Shown here one piece after another: positions 1 through 8,339 of a stretch of 64,000 bases of DNA (positions are counted from its first letter, which is position 1; each line of letters opens with the position of its first letter). The position numbers were made by a program, and so were the translations under genes. A model generated the notes under the pieces. That model ran no database searches and was not told where the DNA came from. It saw only the letters and a program-made list of their open reading frames with translations. The DNA is from Gammaproteobacteria bacterium (GTDB taxonomy: Bacteria; Pseudomonadota; Gammaproteobacteria; SZUA-140): contig JADJWH010000001.1 in assembly GCA_016716465.1 (NCBI GenBank), positions 930,001-994,000 on the forward strand. Reading direction: 5' to 3'.

Positions 1-1080
1 GTCGCGCTGGTATACAACACCCTCCTGCTCCTGGGCTGGACCCTGGGTGGCGGACTGACGTTCATCGATCTCGCCTGGCGCGGACCGGCCATCCCGCCGC
101 TGGCGGCCGGGGTCGGCGTCATCGCGAGTGCGCTGCTGATCAACGCGCTGCTCCAGTTGCCCTTCGCAATCTACCATACTTTCGCCATCGAACAACGCTT
201 CAGCTTCAATCGCATGACTCCCGCGTTGTTCGCGGCCGATCTGATGAAGGGACTTCTGCTCGCCGCGAGCATCGGCGTCCCGCTGATCTGCGCCGCGCTG
301 TGGCTGATGGCGCCCACGACCCCGGGCGACCGGACCGACCCGCTCTGGTGGCTCTACGTCTGGGCCGGCTGGCTCGCCTTCACGCTGCTGATGAGCTGGC
401 TCTACCCGCTGGTGATCGCCCCGCTGTTCAATCGATTCACCCCGCTGCCGAACGCCGACCTCGAACGACGCATCAGCGCACTGCTGGAGCGCACCGGATT
501 CACCAGTCGCGGCGTCTTCGTGATGGACGGCTCACGCCGCTCAGCGCACGGCAACGCCTATTTCACGGGTTTCGGCCGCGGCAAGCGCATCGTATTCTTC
601 GATACCCTGATGGAACTGCTCCGGCCGGAAGAGATCGAGGCGGTGCTGGCGCACGAACTCGGGCACTTCAAGCGCCGCCACATCGCCAGGCGCGTCGCCG
701 TGGCGGCGCTCGGTGGACTGGCCGCCGTCCTGATCCTCGACTGGCTGCTGCGCCAGCCGGGCTTCTACGCCGGCCTTGGGCTGGATCAGGCCTCGAATCA
801 CGGCGCCCTGCTGCTGTTCCTGTTCGTCGCGCCGGTATTCGGGACTTTTCTCGGCCCGCTGACGGCCATGCTCTCGCGCCGCCACGAGTACGAGGCCGAT
901 GTATTCGCGGCGCACGAGACGAACGCGGCCGATCTGATCAGCGCGCTGGTCAAGCTTTACGAGGACAATGCCGCGACACTCACACCGGACGCCTGTTACT
1001 CCGCCTTTCATTACAGTCATCCCCCGGCAAACGCGCGCATCGCCCGGCTCGCCGCGCTCGCGGACGACAAACCCGCATGA
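1..1080 (+). CDS. M48 family (Ste24/CAAX-protease-like) membrane metallopeptidase, 5' end cut by window
   Basis: The reading frame is open from base 1, so the true start lies upstream. The protein has several hydrophobic segments, then the zinc-protease motif HELGH at about nt 652-666 and the third ligand region EYEAD near nt 886-900. This is the arrangement of Ste24-type M48 peptidases, which cleave near membrane-protein or lipoprotein termini in the inner membrane. The stop overlaps the rsgA start (ATGA), so the two are probably co-transcribed. Family assignment is firm; the bacterial substrate is unknown. Confidence 0.9.
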   Translation, partial: VALVYNTLLLLGWTLGGGLTFIDLAWRGPAIPPLAAGVGVIASALLINALLQLPFAIYHTFAIEQRFSFNRMTPALFAADLMKGLLLAASIGVPLICAALWLMAPTTPGDRTDPLWWLYVWAGWLAFTLLMSWLYPLVIAPLFNRFTPLPNADLERRISALLERTGFTSRGVFVMDGSRRSAHGNAYFTGFGRGKRIVFFDTLMELLRPEEIEAVLAHELGHFKRRHIARRVAVAALGGLAAVLILDWLLRQPGFYAGLGLDQASNHGALLLFLFVAPVFGTFLGPLTAMLSRRHEYEADVFAAHETNAADLISALVKLYEDNAATLTPDACYSAFHYSHPPANARIARLAALADDKPA

Positions 1081-1973
1081 CGGCGCAGTCGGGCCTGGTC
1101 ATCGCGAACTTCGGCCAGACCCTGCTGGTCGAGGCCGGCGATGGCACCAGCCGGCCCTGCGTGGCGCGGAAATCCATCGGTCAGGCGGTCTGCGGCGACC
1201 GCGTGCTGTGGCAGGCGGGACGCGGCGGTGCGCATGGCGCCGTGATCGCCATTGAAACCCGCCATTCGCTATTGGCGCGCACCGACGCGCGCGGGAAATC
1301 CCGGCCGCTGTGCGCCAACATCGACCAGTTGATTATGGTCACCTCCCCCGTCATCAATCACTCCCTCATCGATCACTACCTGGTGACGGCCGAACTGCTC
1401 GGTCTCGGCATGGTGCTCGTCGTGAACAAGATGGACCTCGCCGATGAGACGCGGACAATGAAGCTGAGGGACGAGATGGCCGGCTATCGCGCCATGGGCT
1501 ACGAACTTCGCCTGGTCAGCGCGAGAACGCAACGCGGCCTGCCTGAACTCGACGCGTTGCTGAAAGACAGGACCAGCGTGTTCGTCGGCGAATCCGGGGT
1601 CGGAAAATCCTCGCTGCTGCAGGCCCTGCTGCCCGACCACGAGATCCGTGTCGGCGCCCTCTCCGAGGCCAGCGGCAAGGGTCGTCACACCACGACCAGC
1701 ACCCTGCTGTTCCATCTCCCGCACGGCGGCGACATCATAGATTCTCCCGGCGTACGCGAATTCCGCCTCTGGAACATCCGCGCCGCGGAACTGGCGCAGG
1801 GCTTCCGTGAATTCAGGTCGTTTCTCGATGACTGCCGGTTTCGCGACTGTGTCCACGATGGAGAACCGGACTGCGCGGTGAATCACGCCTGCGAACAGGG
1901 AAAGATCAGCCGCCAGCGCCTGGAGAGTTATCGCGCCATCCTGCACGGGCTTCCGGCGGAAAAATATGACTAG
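1077..1973 (+). CDS. rsgA: Ribosome small subunit-dependent GTPase RsgA
   Basis: A 298-aa circularly permuted GTPase: the G4 motif NKMD (about residue 117) precedes the G1 P-loop GESGVGKS (about 171) and the G3 motif DSPG (about 221). A C-terminal Cys/His zinc-binding segment follows (CRFRDCVHDG, from about residue 250). RsgA is a late 30S maturation factor. The start chosen overlaps the preceding stop by 4 nt and gives the normal family length; the frame stays open further upstream only because it lies antiphase inside the M48 gene. Confidence 0.97.
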   Translation: MTAQSGLVIANFGQTLLVEAGDGTSRPCVARKSIGQAVCGDRVLWQAGRGGAHGAVIAIETRHSLLARTDARGKSRPLCANIDQLIMVTSPVINHSLIDHYLVTAELLGLGMVLVVNKMDLADETRTMKLRDEMAGYRAMGYELRLVSARTQRGLPELDALLKDRTSVFVGESGVGKSSLLQALLPDHEIRVGALSEASGKGRHTTTSTLLFHLPHGGDIIDSPGVREFRLWNIRAAELAQGFREFRSFLDDCRFRDCVHDGEPDCAVNHACEQGKISRQRLESYRAILHGLPAEKYD

Positions 1974-1979
1974 AGCGAC

Positions 1980-2009
1980 CCGGGGACAGATTTTCAAATC
2001 TGTCCCCGG
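1980..2009. repeat. Perfect 14-bp palindrome between convergent genes
   Basis: Arms CCGGGGACAGATTT and its exact complement are separated by two bases (TC). It lies between the stops of rsgA (+) and the PsiE-like gene (-), six bases past the rsgA stop. It can fold as a very stable hairpin on either strand and probably acts as a bidirectional terminator or 3' end stabiliser. The GGGGACAGATTT core resembles REP-type palindromes linked to REP-associated tyrosine transposases in some proteobacteria (from memory, unverified). Confidence 0.7.
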
Positions 2010-2017
2010 CCTGCAAC

Positions 2018-2479
2018 TCAATCAGTCGCGGCGGATCTCCCGGGTAGCCTCGGTCTGCGCTCAACGCCATCCTCCGGGCTGCCGTATTTCTTTTCCGCAT
2101 AGGCAATGATGAACAGCGCCGCGCTCAGCAGCAGGATCGCGCCGGTGACCGCCAGATAGAGGTAGAGCCCGAACTCCGTCAGCTCCTTGTGCACGTCGAT
2201 CACCAGGTGCCGGGCCAGCGCAGTGATGGCGATGAAGATCAGGAACTGCACGGGGAGCTTGTTACTCTTGAAATAGCAGCCGATCATCGCGCCGAATTCC
2301 AGATAGATGAACAGCAGCAGGATGTCCTTCAGGTCGGCATAGCCCTTGGCGGCGATGTCGATGTATTCATGCACCGCCGACCACACCACCGTGGCGCCGA
2401 TGGCGAACAGCGCGAGATAGTGGAATCCATCCACGAAGTACGCGCCTATCTTTGCCAGTTTTTCCTCTTTCCCGCCCAT
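2018..2479 (-). CDS. PsiE-like (phosphate-starvation-inducible) membrane protein
   Basis: A 153-aa protein with four predicted membrane helices: around residues 14-34, 48-68, 75-95 and 105-125. It has the PsiE-family pattern of a charged segment after helix 1 (HEYIDIA), then DLKDILLLFIYLEFGAMI and a short cytoplasmic tail. PsiE function is unknown; in E. coli it responds to phosphate and cAMP. It lies convergent to rsgA, with a palindrome between, and just downstream of the stress-protein gene on the same strand. Family assignment rests on the motif pattern. Confidence 0.75.
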   Translation of the reverse strand: MGGKEEKLAKIGAYFVDGFHYLALFAIGATVVWSAVHEYIDIAAKGYADLKDILLLFIYLEFGAMIGCYFKSNKLPVQFLIFIAITALARHLVIDVHKELTEFGLYLYLAVTGAILLLSAALFIIAYAEKKYGSPEDGVERRPRLPGRSAATD

Positions 2480-2543
2480 ACTCCCCCTCTCACACGATTA
2501 TCGAACCGACGAGTCACCTGCCGCGACCATCGCGCCGCGGGGT

Positions 2544-3428
2544 TCATATTGATATCAGCACATCCCCCTGGCAATCCATCAGCACGCGCTTGGTCACGCT
2601 GCCCAGGAGAAACTCCTCCAGCAGGCCTTCGCCGCGCCGCCCCATCACGATCAGGTCGCAGTCCTGCTCCTGTTCCTGTTCGACGATATGCCGCCAGGGA
2701 TCGCCATGCAGCACGAGCCGGCGCGCCGCGTGCGGATCCATGCCCGCGCCGGCGAGCAGCTCGCCCATTTTCTGCAAGGCCTCTTCCCGTGCGGCGACGC
2801 GGTAAACCTCGACAGTGTCTTCCGTCACACCGGCCAGGCGCAATTTTCCCTCGAAGGGAACGTCAAAGGCATGCAGCAGGATCAGCTCCGCCTCCGGGGC
2901 CAGGGCACGCGCCAGCCTGAGCGCGGGCAGGGACGCGGGCGAGAAATCCACCGGTACCAGCAGCCTGCGATAAATCTCGCGCGGTGGCTGTTTAACCACC
3001 AGTAGCGGACGCGCGGCGCGGCTCACCATCTTTTCCGCAGTCGAACCGAGCAGCAGGCGCTGGACGAAACTCGCCCCGCGGGCACCCAGCACGATCAGAT
3101 CCGCCCCCAGGGCATCCGCCTCTTCGTTCAGACAGCGCAGGATCGCCCCCGGCATGACGTGGGTACCCGCGGCCACTCCATATTTGTTCAGCAGGCCTTC
3201 CGCCAAGTGCCGCAGGTCTTCCCGCGCGGCGTCGAACAGGCGTTGTCCGGCCTCCGCAGGAATCTCGCGCACGAGCCGGCGCAGCTTGTCCAGGGGAGCC
3301 GCGGGAATGACATGCATGAGGTCGAGCATTCCCTGCGCGGTACCAGCAAGCAGCGCCGCCCGTTCCGCCGCATGGCGCGCGGGCGCCGACAGATCGGTGG
3401 CGGCCAGTATACGTTTGATGCGCGTCAT
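2544..3428 (-). CDS. Universal stress protein, tandem UspA domains
   Basis: 294 aa with two UspA domains. Each starts with a beta-strand plus Asp (RILAATDLS; RLLVPVDFS) and ends with the ATP-binding G-x2-G-x9-G-S/T pattern (GARGASFVQRLLLGST; GRRGEGLLEEFLLGSV). Both nucleotide loops look intact, so this is an ATP-binding tandem Usp like UspE-type proteins, cytosolic, involved in stress or stasis responses. The start ATG is preceded by GGGGAT at usual spacing. It is a neighbour of, but probably not in an operon with, the PsiE-like gene 64 bp downstream. Confidence 0.92.
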   Translation of the reverse strand: MTRIKRILAATDLSAPARHAAERAALLAGTAQGMLDLMHVIPAAPLDKLRRLVREIPAEAGQRLFDAAREDLRHLAEGLLNKYGVAAGTHVMPGAILRCLNEEADALGADLIVLGARGASFVQRLLLGSTAEKMVSRAARPLLVVKQPPREIYRRLLVPVDFSPASLPALRLARALAPEAELILLHAFDVPFEGKLRLAGVTEDTVEVYRVAAREEALQKMGELLAGAGMDPHAARRLVLHGDPWRHIVEQEQEQDCDLIVMGRRGEGLLEEFLLGSVTKRVLMDCQGDVLISI

Positions 3429-3715
3429 CGCATAATCCCCATGTCAAAGGTTCCGCCGCGCATCGCGCGGGATCCCGGCTAGACACCCGAACCGGGTAAT
3501 CGATAGAATTCTTAAGCATTTTCATCGGCACCGCAAGACAAGGCCTATGGGTCTGCCGTGAGGGGAAGCACCGCGCATCCTCCCCCGGGACTCTACCATG
3601 GGCCGCGGCGCCGCCTGCTGTCACGAACCGGAATGGACGCCATGGCTTCGAAGGGATTGCTCAAAGGTCATGCGACCGCCCGCACCGATTCACCCCTGCG
3701 CGCCGCCACACGCCC

Positions 3716-5686
3716 ATGACCGATATTCCGTTCACCCAGGTGCTGCTGCTGCTCGGAACCGCGGTCGTCGTCGTGATCGCCTTCCAGCGATTGCGGATCC
3801 CGTCCAGTCTTGGCTATCTTCTGGTCGGACTCCTGCTCGGTCCGTATACCGCCGGCCCGGTCATCGAGAGCGGGCAGATCCGGGTGCTGGCCGAATTCGG
3901 CGTCGTCTTCCTGCTGTTCACCATCGGTCTCAACTTTTCGCTGCCGCAGATCCATGCCCTGCGCCATCTCGTACTGGGCCTGGGTACCAGTCAGGTGCTG
4001 CTGACCACGCTGGTGGTCAGCGTCGCCGGCTGGCTCGCCGGACTGCCACCGGCGGCGGCCTTCGTGGTCGGCGCCGTCTTCGCGCAGTCCTCCACCACCA
4101 TCATCAGCAAACAGCTCGCCGAACAGGGCGAGGAGCACAGCCGGCACGGGCGACTGAGCACGGCCATGTCGGTATTCCAGGATGTCACCGCCGTCCCTTT
4201 CGTGGTCGTCATCCCCGTGCTCGGCGTGGCGGGCGGCGCCACGGCTCTGGGCGGCGCCCTCGGCTGGGCGCTCGCCAAGGCGGTACTGGCCTTCGCGCTG
4301 GTGTTCGTGATCGGGCGGCGTTTCCTGCGACCGCTGTTCCACGCCGTCGCGGCGCGGCGCTCGGCCGAACTGTTCACACTCACCGTGCTGTTCGTCTCGC
4401 TCGCGGCGGCCTGGACCACCCATCGCCTCGGCCTGTCGATGGCGTTCGGCGCCTTTCTCGCCGGCATGATCCTTGGCGAAACCGAATTCCGCCATCAGGT
4501 GGAATCCACCGTCCGACCCTTCCGCGACATGCTGCTCGGGCTGTTCTTCGTCGGCATCGGCATGCTGTTCGATCCCCGCGCGGTCCTACACATCTGGTAC
4601 TGGGCGCTGGCGGGCGCGGCGACCCTGCTGCTGGTCAAGATCGTGCTGGTGGCCTGGATCGTGCGCCGCGCTGGCATCGACAGCTTCACTGCCTGGCGCA
4701 CCGGCCTGCTGCTCGCGGTGGGCGGGGAATTCGGCTTCGCCCTGCTCGCCATCGCACTGGATGCCGGCGTGATCGCGGAGAATGCCGGACAGATCGCGCT
4801 GACGTCCGTGCTGTTCTCCATGATCGCGGCGCCCTTCCTGATTCGCTACAACCATGCGCTGGCGGCCCGCCTGCTGCGCCGCCCGGCGGGGCCGGACAAC
4901 GAGGCGCCGCGGATCGATATCGAGATGGTCGCGCAACTGCGCGACCATGTGATCATCTGCGGTTACGGACGGGTTGGCCAGAGCGTGGCTCATTTCCTGG
5001 AGGAGGAAAAGATCCCCCATGTGGCGCTGGACCTTGATCCCGCGCGGGTGAAGGAGGCTCACCTCGCGGGCGAACACGTCTATTATGGCGATGCCGCCGA
5101 ACGCGACATCCTCGACGCGCTGGGCATCGACCGGGCGCGGCTGGTGGTCGTCAGCCACGCCGACACCGCAGCGGCGCACAAAGTGCTGCACCACATCCGC
5201 GAGCTGCGGCCGGACCTGCCGGTGATGGTGCGCACGCGCGATGAAACCCACGTCGAGGAGTTGAAACAGGCCGGCGCCTCGGAAGTCGTGCCGGAAACCC
5301 TGGAGGCCGGCCTGATGATCGCCTCGCATGCCCTGCTGCTACTCAACATACCGCTCACGCGCGTGGTACGCCGCATGCAGCAGCAACGCGCGACCCGTTA
5401 CCGCCTGCTACGCGAACTGTACCGGGGTGACGGGAGTCTCGCCGGGGATACGGAGAACCCGGACGCGGACCGCCTGCGGCCCGTGCTGCTCCCGGCGGAC
5501 AGCCCGGCGATCGGTCGCACGCTGTCCGAACTCGGGCTCCAAGGTGTAGTGATCACGGCACTGGTCAGGCGCGGCGAGCGGCACCTGTCCCCACCCGGCG
5601 ACACCCGGCTGGAATCAGACGATGCCATCGTGCTGTTCGGCAGTCCGGAGGACCTCCGGCAGGCGGAGTCCAGACTGCTCGGCTGA
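3716..5686 (+). CDS. CPA2-family cation:proton antiporter with TrkA-N and TrkA-C domains (KefB/YbaL type)
   Basis: 656 aa. Residues 1-390 form a 12-13 helix Na+/H+ exchanger domain. A TrkA-N/RCK Rossmann domain follows at about 410-530 (HVIICGYGRVGQS, dinucleotide motif GxGxxG, then an acidic strand end). A TrkA-C domain closes the protein at about 575-650. This layout is that of K+ or Na+/H+ antiporters gated by nucleotide or ligand binding to the RCK part. The 287-bp gap upstream (3429-3715) holds no gene that I can support. No KefF/KefG-type ancillary gene is adjacent, so glutathione gating is unproven. Confidence 0.9.
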   Translation: MTDIPFTQVLLLLGTAVVVVIAFQRLRIPSSLGYLLVGLLLGPYTAGPVIESGQIRVLAEFGVVFLLFTIGLNFSLPQIHALRHLVLGLGTSQVLLTTLVVSVAGWLAGLPPAAAFVVGAVFAQSSTTIISKQLAEQGEEHSRHGRLSTAMSVFQDVTAVPFVVVIPVLGVAGGATALGGALGWALAKAVLAFALVFVIGRRFLRPLFHAVAARRSAELFTLTVLFVSLAAAWTTHRLGLSMAFGAFLAGMILGETEFRHQVESTVRPFRDMLLGLFFVGIGMLFDPRAVLHIWYWALAGAATLLLVKIVLVAWIVRRAGIDSFTAWRTGLLLAVGGEFGFALLAIALDAGVIAENAGQIALTSVLFSMIAAPFLIRYNHALAARLLRRPAGPDNEAPRIDIEMVAQLRDHVIICGYGRVGQSVAHFLEEEKIPHVALDLDPARVKEAHLAGEHVYYGDAAERDILDALGIDRARLVVVSHADTAAAHKVLHHIRELRPDLPVMVRTRDETHVEELKQAGASEVVPETLEAGLMIASHALLLLNIPLTRVVRRMQQQRATRYRLLRELYRGDGSLAGDTENPDADRLRPVLLPADSPAIGRTLSELGLQGVVITALVRRGERHLSPPGDTRLESDDAIVLFGSPEDLRQAESRLLG

Positions 5687-5714
5687 GCACCACGACGAGG
5701 GAACCGACCCGCAG

Positions 5715-6155
5715 TCAGCGTTTGACCACCCGCAACACGGCGGACAGCTTTTGCTCGTTCTTCAATACGTCCGCCAGGGTATAGCCGTCCAGCACGCCCA
5801 GAAAGGCATTGGCGGCATCGCTCAGAACGCCTTTCAGCCGGCAAACCGTCGTGATCGGACAATTGCGCTGCTTGCCGTCGAAGCACTCGACGATATCGAA
5901 ATTCGCCTCGGTATTCCGCACCACATCACCGATGTTGATCAATCCGGGCGGGCGCGCGAGGCTCAGGCCGCCACCCTTGCCGCGAATCGAATGTACGAAA
6001 CCGAGGCTGGACAGGTTATGCACCACCTTGACCAGGTGATTGCGCGAGATCCCGTAACTTTCCGCGATTTCGGAGACGGTCGACAGACGGTCGCGCTGAA
6101 GCCCCAGATAGATGAGGACGCGAAGGGAATAATCGGTGTACATCGTGAGCTGCAT
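5715..6155 (-). CDS. nsrR: Rrf2-family nitric-oxide-sensing repressor NsrR
   Basis: 146 aa, starting with the NsrR-typical MQLTxxTDYxLR. A winged helix-turn-helix (residues 1-65) is followed by three cysteines C91, C99 and C105 in the spacing used to bind the NO-sensitive Fe-S cluster. NsrR represses nitrite and NO detoxification genes and is released by NO. It sits just downstream of nirK on the same strand but beyond a strong intrinsic terminator, so it probably has its own promoter. Its position beside nirK and the cysteine motif favour NsrR over IscR or a generic Rrf2 protein. Confidence 0.9.
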   Translation of the reverse strand: MQLTMYTDYSLRVLIYLGLQRDRLSTVSEIAESYGISRNHLVKVVHNLSSLGFVHSIRGKGGGLSLARPPGLINIGDVVRNTEANFDIVECFDGKQRNCPITTVCRLKGVLSDAANAFLGVLDGYTLADVLKNEQKLSAVLRVVKR

Positions 6156-6203
6156 ACCGGCACGTTACCTCGAACCCGCCAGTGCCTGCAACTCCTGGTG
6201 ATA

Positions 6204-6234
6204 TCAAAAAAAGTCCCCCGGCGAAAGCCGGGGG
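6204..6234 (-). terminator. Intrinsic terminator of the nirK operon
   Basis: On the minus strand an 8-bp GC-only stem (CCCCCGGC / GCCGGGGG) with a TTTC loop is followed by AC and seven T residues. It lies about 30 bp after the nirK stop and before nsrR. Confidence 0.92.
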
Positions 6235-6263
6235 TAAGCGTGGAAGAAACCAGGCCCGCCGTA

Positions 6264-7211
6264 TCAGCGAATGAGGATATTGTCGCCCTTGCCAGCCGCA
6301 GGGTCGGCGTCGGGCTTGTTCATCAGGACCGTGATGGCGCCGCTCATCGCCGCCTTCATGGAATGATCCACGATGGCATTGTTCGTCGGCCGGTCCTTGG
6401 GCGATACGATGTCCAGCGTTACCGCCTCAGACACGCCCAGATTGTATGTCGCCATGCCATAAATCACGTTCCTGGGATTCCCGTTCAGATACACCCGGTC
6501 CCAGATCCCCGCAATCGGGTGGATGGCGGCGGGCCGGTTGATGTTGGCGTTGACGTAATAGATACGCACCCGCTCACCCGGTTTTGCCTCCAGCACCTGA
6601 CTGGCATTCTGATCGTGCACGGGGTCATAGTGGAACATCTTGCCGTTGATCAGCGAGCCGGTGTAGCCCTGATCCTCCATGATGGCATGGTGATTTTCAG
6701 CGTCGGCGAAATACTGTCCCTGCACCAGCACATATTCACGGTCCGGCTTGGGGAATTTATCGCTGTAGCCTTCCTTCGGATCGACGATGATGATCCCGTA
6801 CATGCCGCGGGCGATATGCTGGTGCATCGGATCCGCGCCACAGTGATACATCCATACGCCCGGATATTTCGCGTCGAAGGTGAATTTCTTGGTCTCGCCC
6901 GGCTTGATCGGCGCGAACTCATTGAGCACATCCACCTGCGCCGCATGGAAGTCCATCGAATGGCTGTTCTTGTTGGTATTCTCGTTGACGAGCTCGAACT
7001 CGACGGTGTCGCCCTCCTTCACGCGCACGACCGGCCCCGGAATCCTCCCCTCGAAGGTCCAGGCCGGGTATTTGGTGCCCTTGTTATCGATGTCCAGCAT
7101 GACTTCCTTGGCATGCATCTTTACCTTCACGGTCTCGGCGCTGGCGATCTGGACGCAGGCACCGAATGCGCAGCCAATAGATAACGCCAATACTGTCTTT
7201 TTATAGTTCAC
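6264..7211 (-). CDS. nirK: Copper-containing nitrite reductase NirK
   Basis: 315 aa with a signal peptide (cleavage near ASA-ET, residue 26), so periplasmic. It reduces nitrite to nitric oxide. All copper ligands can be placed by spacing against classical NirK. Type 1 site: H84, C124, H132, M137. Type 2 site: H89, H123, H283. The catalytic pair is D87 and H231. The protein is compact, like the short NirK of Nitrosomonas rather than the longer denitrifier type. It is the last gene of the oxidase-cytochrome-nirK operon and is followed by a terminator and nsrR. Confidence 0.95.
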   Translation of the reverse strand: MNYKKTVLALSIGCAFGACVQIASAETVKVKMHAKEVMLDIDNKGTKYPAWTFEGRIPGPVVRVKEGDTVEFELVNENTNKNSHSMDFHAAQVDVLNEFAPIKPGETKKFTFDAKYPGVWMYHCGADPMHQHIARGMYGIIIVDPKEGYSDKFPKPDREYVLVQGQYFADAENHHAIMEDQGYTGSLINGKMFHYDPVHDQNASQVLEAKPGERVRIYYVNANINRPAAIHPIAGIWDRVYLNGNPRNVIYGMATYNLGVSEAVTLDIVSPKDRPTNNAIVDHSMKAAMSGAITVLMNKPDADPAAGKGDNILIR

Positions 7212-7278
7212 GTCACTCTCCTCCGTTGTCTTAAGTTGTCATCCCCACTGCCACTTGTTGCAAAATCCGGCACATCCA

Positions 7279-7650
7279 CTATTTTCCATAACTGCACCGG
7301 CATAGCTCCCGCAGATAGGCCACAAGGTCATGAATCTCCTCGTCGCTGAAGACATCCCCCCACGGCGGCATCAATACGGACTTGTTAATGGCGACGCCGC
7401 CGTCGCGGATCACCTTGTAGATGTCATCATCCGAACGGGCGGACATCTCCTTCGCATCGGTGTGGTCGCGCGGTTGCACGGACATGTCCCGCACGTTGAT
7501 GCCCTTGCCGTTGCCATGCACGCCATGGCATTGCGTACAGTAGGTACGGTAATTGTCCGCGGCCTTCTCCGCCGCGGGCACCGCTATCGACCAGGCCAGC
7601 AACAGGCCCGCCACGCAGAGCTCGGCCACGATCACCTTCACGATCTTCAT
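7279..7650 (-). CDS. Monoheme c-type cytochrome (NcgC/NcgB-like)
   Basis: 123 aa with an N-terminal signal or anchor (residues 5-26), one heme site CTQCH (residues 38-42) and a likely axial Met in LMPPWG (M94): a class I cytochrome c in the periplasm. Its start overlaps the stop of the diheme gene by 4 nt (ATGA). It lies 67 bp before nirK and is a plausible electron donor to it. The C-terminus carries two extra cysteines (CRC), which is unusual after the heme domain. Confidence 0.9.
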   Translation of the reverse strand: MKIVKVIVAELCVAGLLLAWSIAVPAAEKAADNYRTYCTQCHGVHGNGKGINVRDMSVQPRDHTDAKEMSARSDDDIYKVIRDGGVAINKSVLMPPWGDVFSDEEIHDLVAYLRELCRCSYGK

Positions 7651-8339
7651 TGCACGCCCTCCTCGCTCAGCAGGCGGAAGTAATCGATGAATTTTCGCGC
7701 ATCGGTGTCATTGATATGCTTGTCAGGCATGAATACCTTGGGATCCCACGCGTGCGGGTCGCGCAGGTAGCTTGCCAGCCAGTCCTCCTGCAGGCGCTGC
7801 CCGGCGGTATAGACCTCGGGGCCGGAGAGTCCGCCGTAACCCGGCTCGATCTCGTGACAGGCCAGACACCCCTTGAACTTGTCGAACAGCATTTCGCCGG
7901 AGCTGCGCGAGATGGTGCCGGGCGTATAGGCTCCGGTCGTGACCAGCTCCGTATTTCCCTTACGCTCCATCAGGGCCGCGGTGACGGCCTTGGCCTCGGA
8001 CGCGGGCAGGACGGGATGCGCGACGAGAGTGGAGTCGTCGATCTCATCGCCGCCTTCGGCGCCGGATTTCACATGGTCGGCATAGAACATGCCGGCGGGG
8101 CGGATGCGTGTCGGGTTCTGCAGCCATGCCTCCATCCAGGCCGCCTTGTACTTCAGGCCGGCGTAGAACAGATCCGGGCCCTTGCGATTCCACAGCTCCT
8201 GCAGTGTGCCGGGTGCCGGCCCCGCCAGGTTGTGACAGGAGGCGCACTGTCCGTTCAGGATGGCCGCGCCGTCCTCGGCGCCGGCGATATTCGCGCCCGC
8301 CAGCATGATGGCGGCAGCCAAATATTTAATGCGTACCAT
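7647..8339 (-). CDS. Diheme c-type cytochrome (NcgB/NcgC-like)
   Basis: 230 aa with a signal peptide (cleavage near AGA-ED, residue 21) and two heme sites, CASCH (32-36) and CLACH (158-162), in two cytochrome c folds. The start at 8339 is preferred over a longer frame because GGAGGAGGG precedes it at good spacing and it yields a clean signal peptide. It overlaps the oxidase gene upstream by 14 nt and the monoheme gene downstream by 4 nt, showing tight translational coupling. Probably relays electrons between the oxidase, NirK and the quinol chain. Confidence 0.92.
   Translation of the reverse strand: MVRIKYLAAAIMLAGANIAGAEDGAAILNGQCASCHNLAGPAPGTLQELWNRKGPDLFYAGLKYKAAWMEAWLQNPTRIRPAGMFYADHVKSGAEGGDEIDDSTLVAHPVLPASEAKAVTAALMERKGNTELVTTGAYTPGTISRSSGEMLFDKFKGCLACHEIEPGYGGLSGPEVYTAGQRLQEDWLASYLRDPHAWDPKVFMPDKHINDTDARKFIDYFRLLSEEGVQ

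Noticed and set aside
300..1076. A longer open frame running into rsgA from upstream
   Set aside because: It lies out of phase inside the M48 gene, has no family match, and RsgA has its normal length from 1077.
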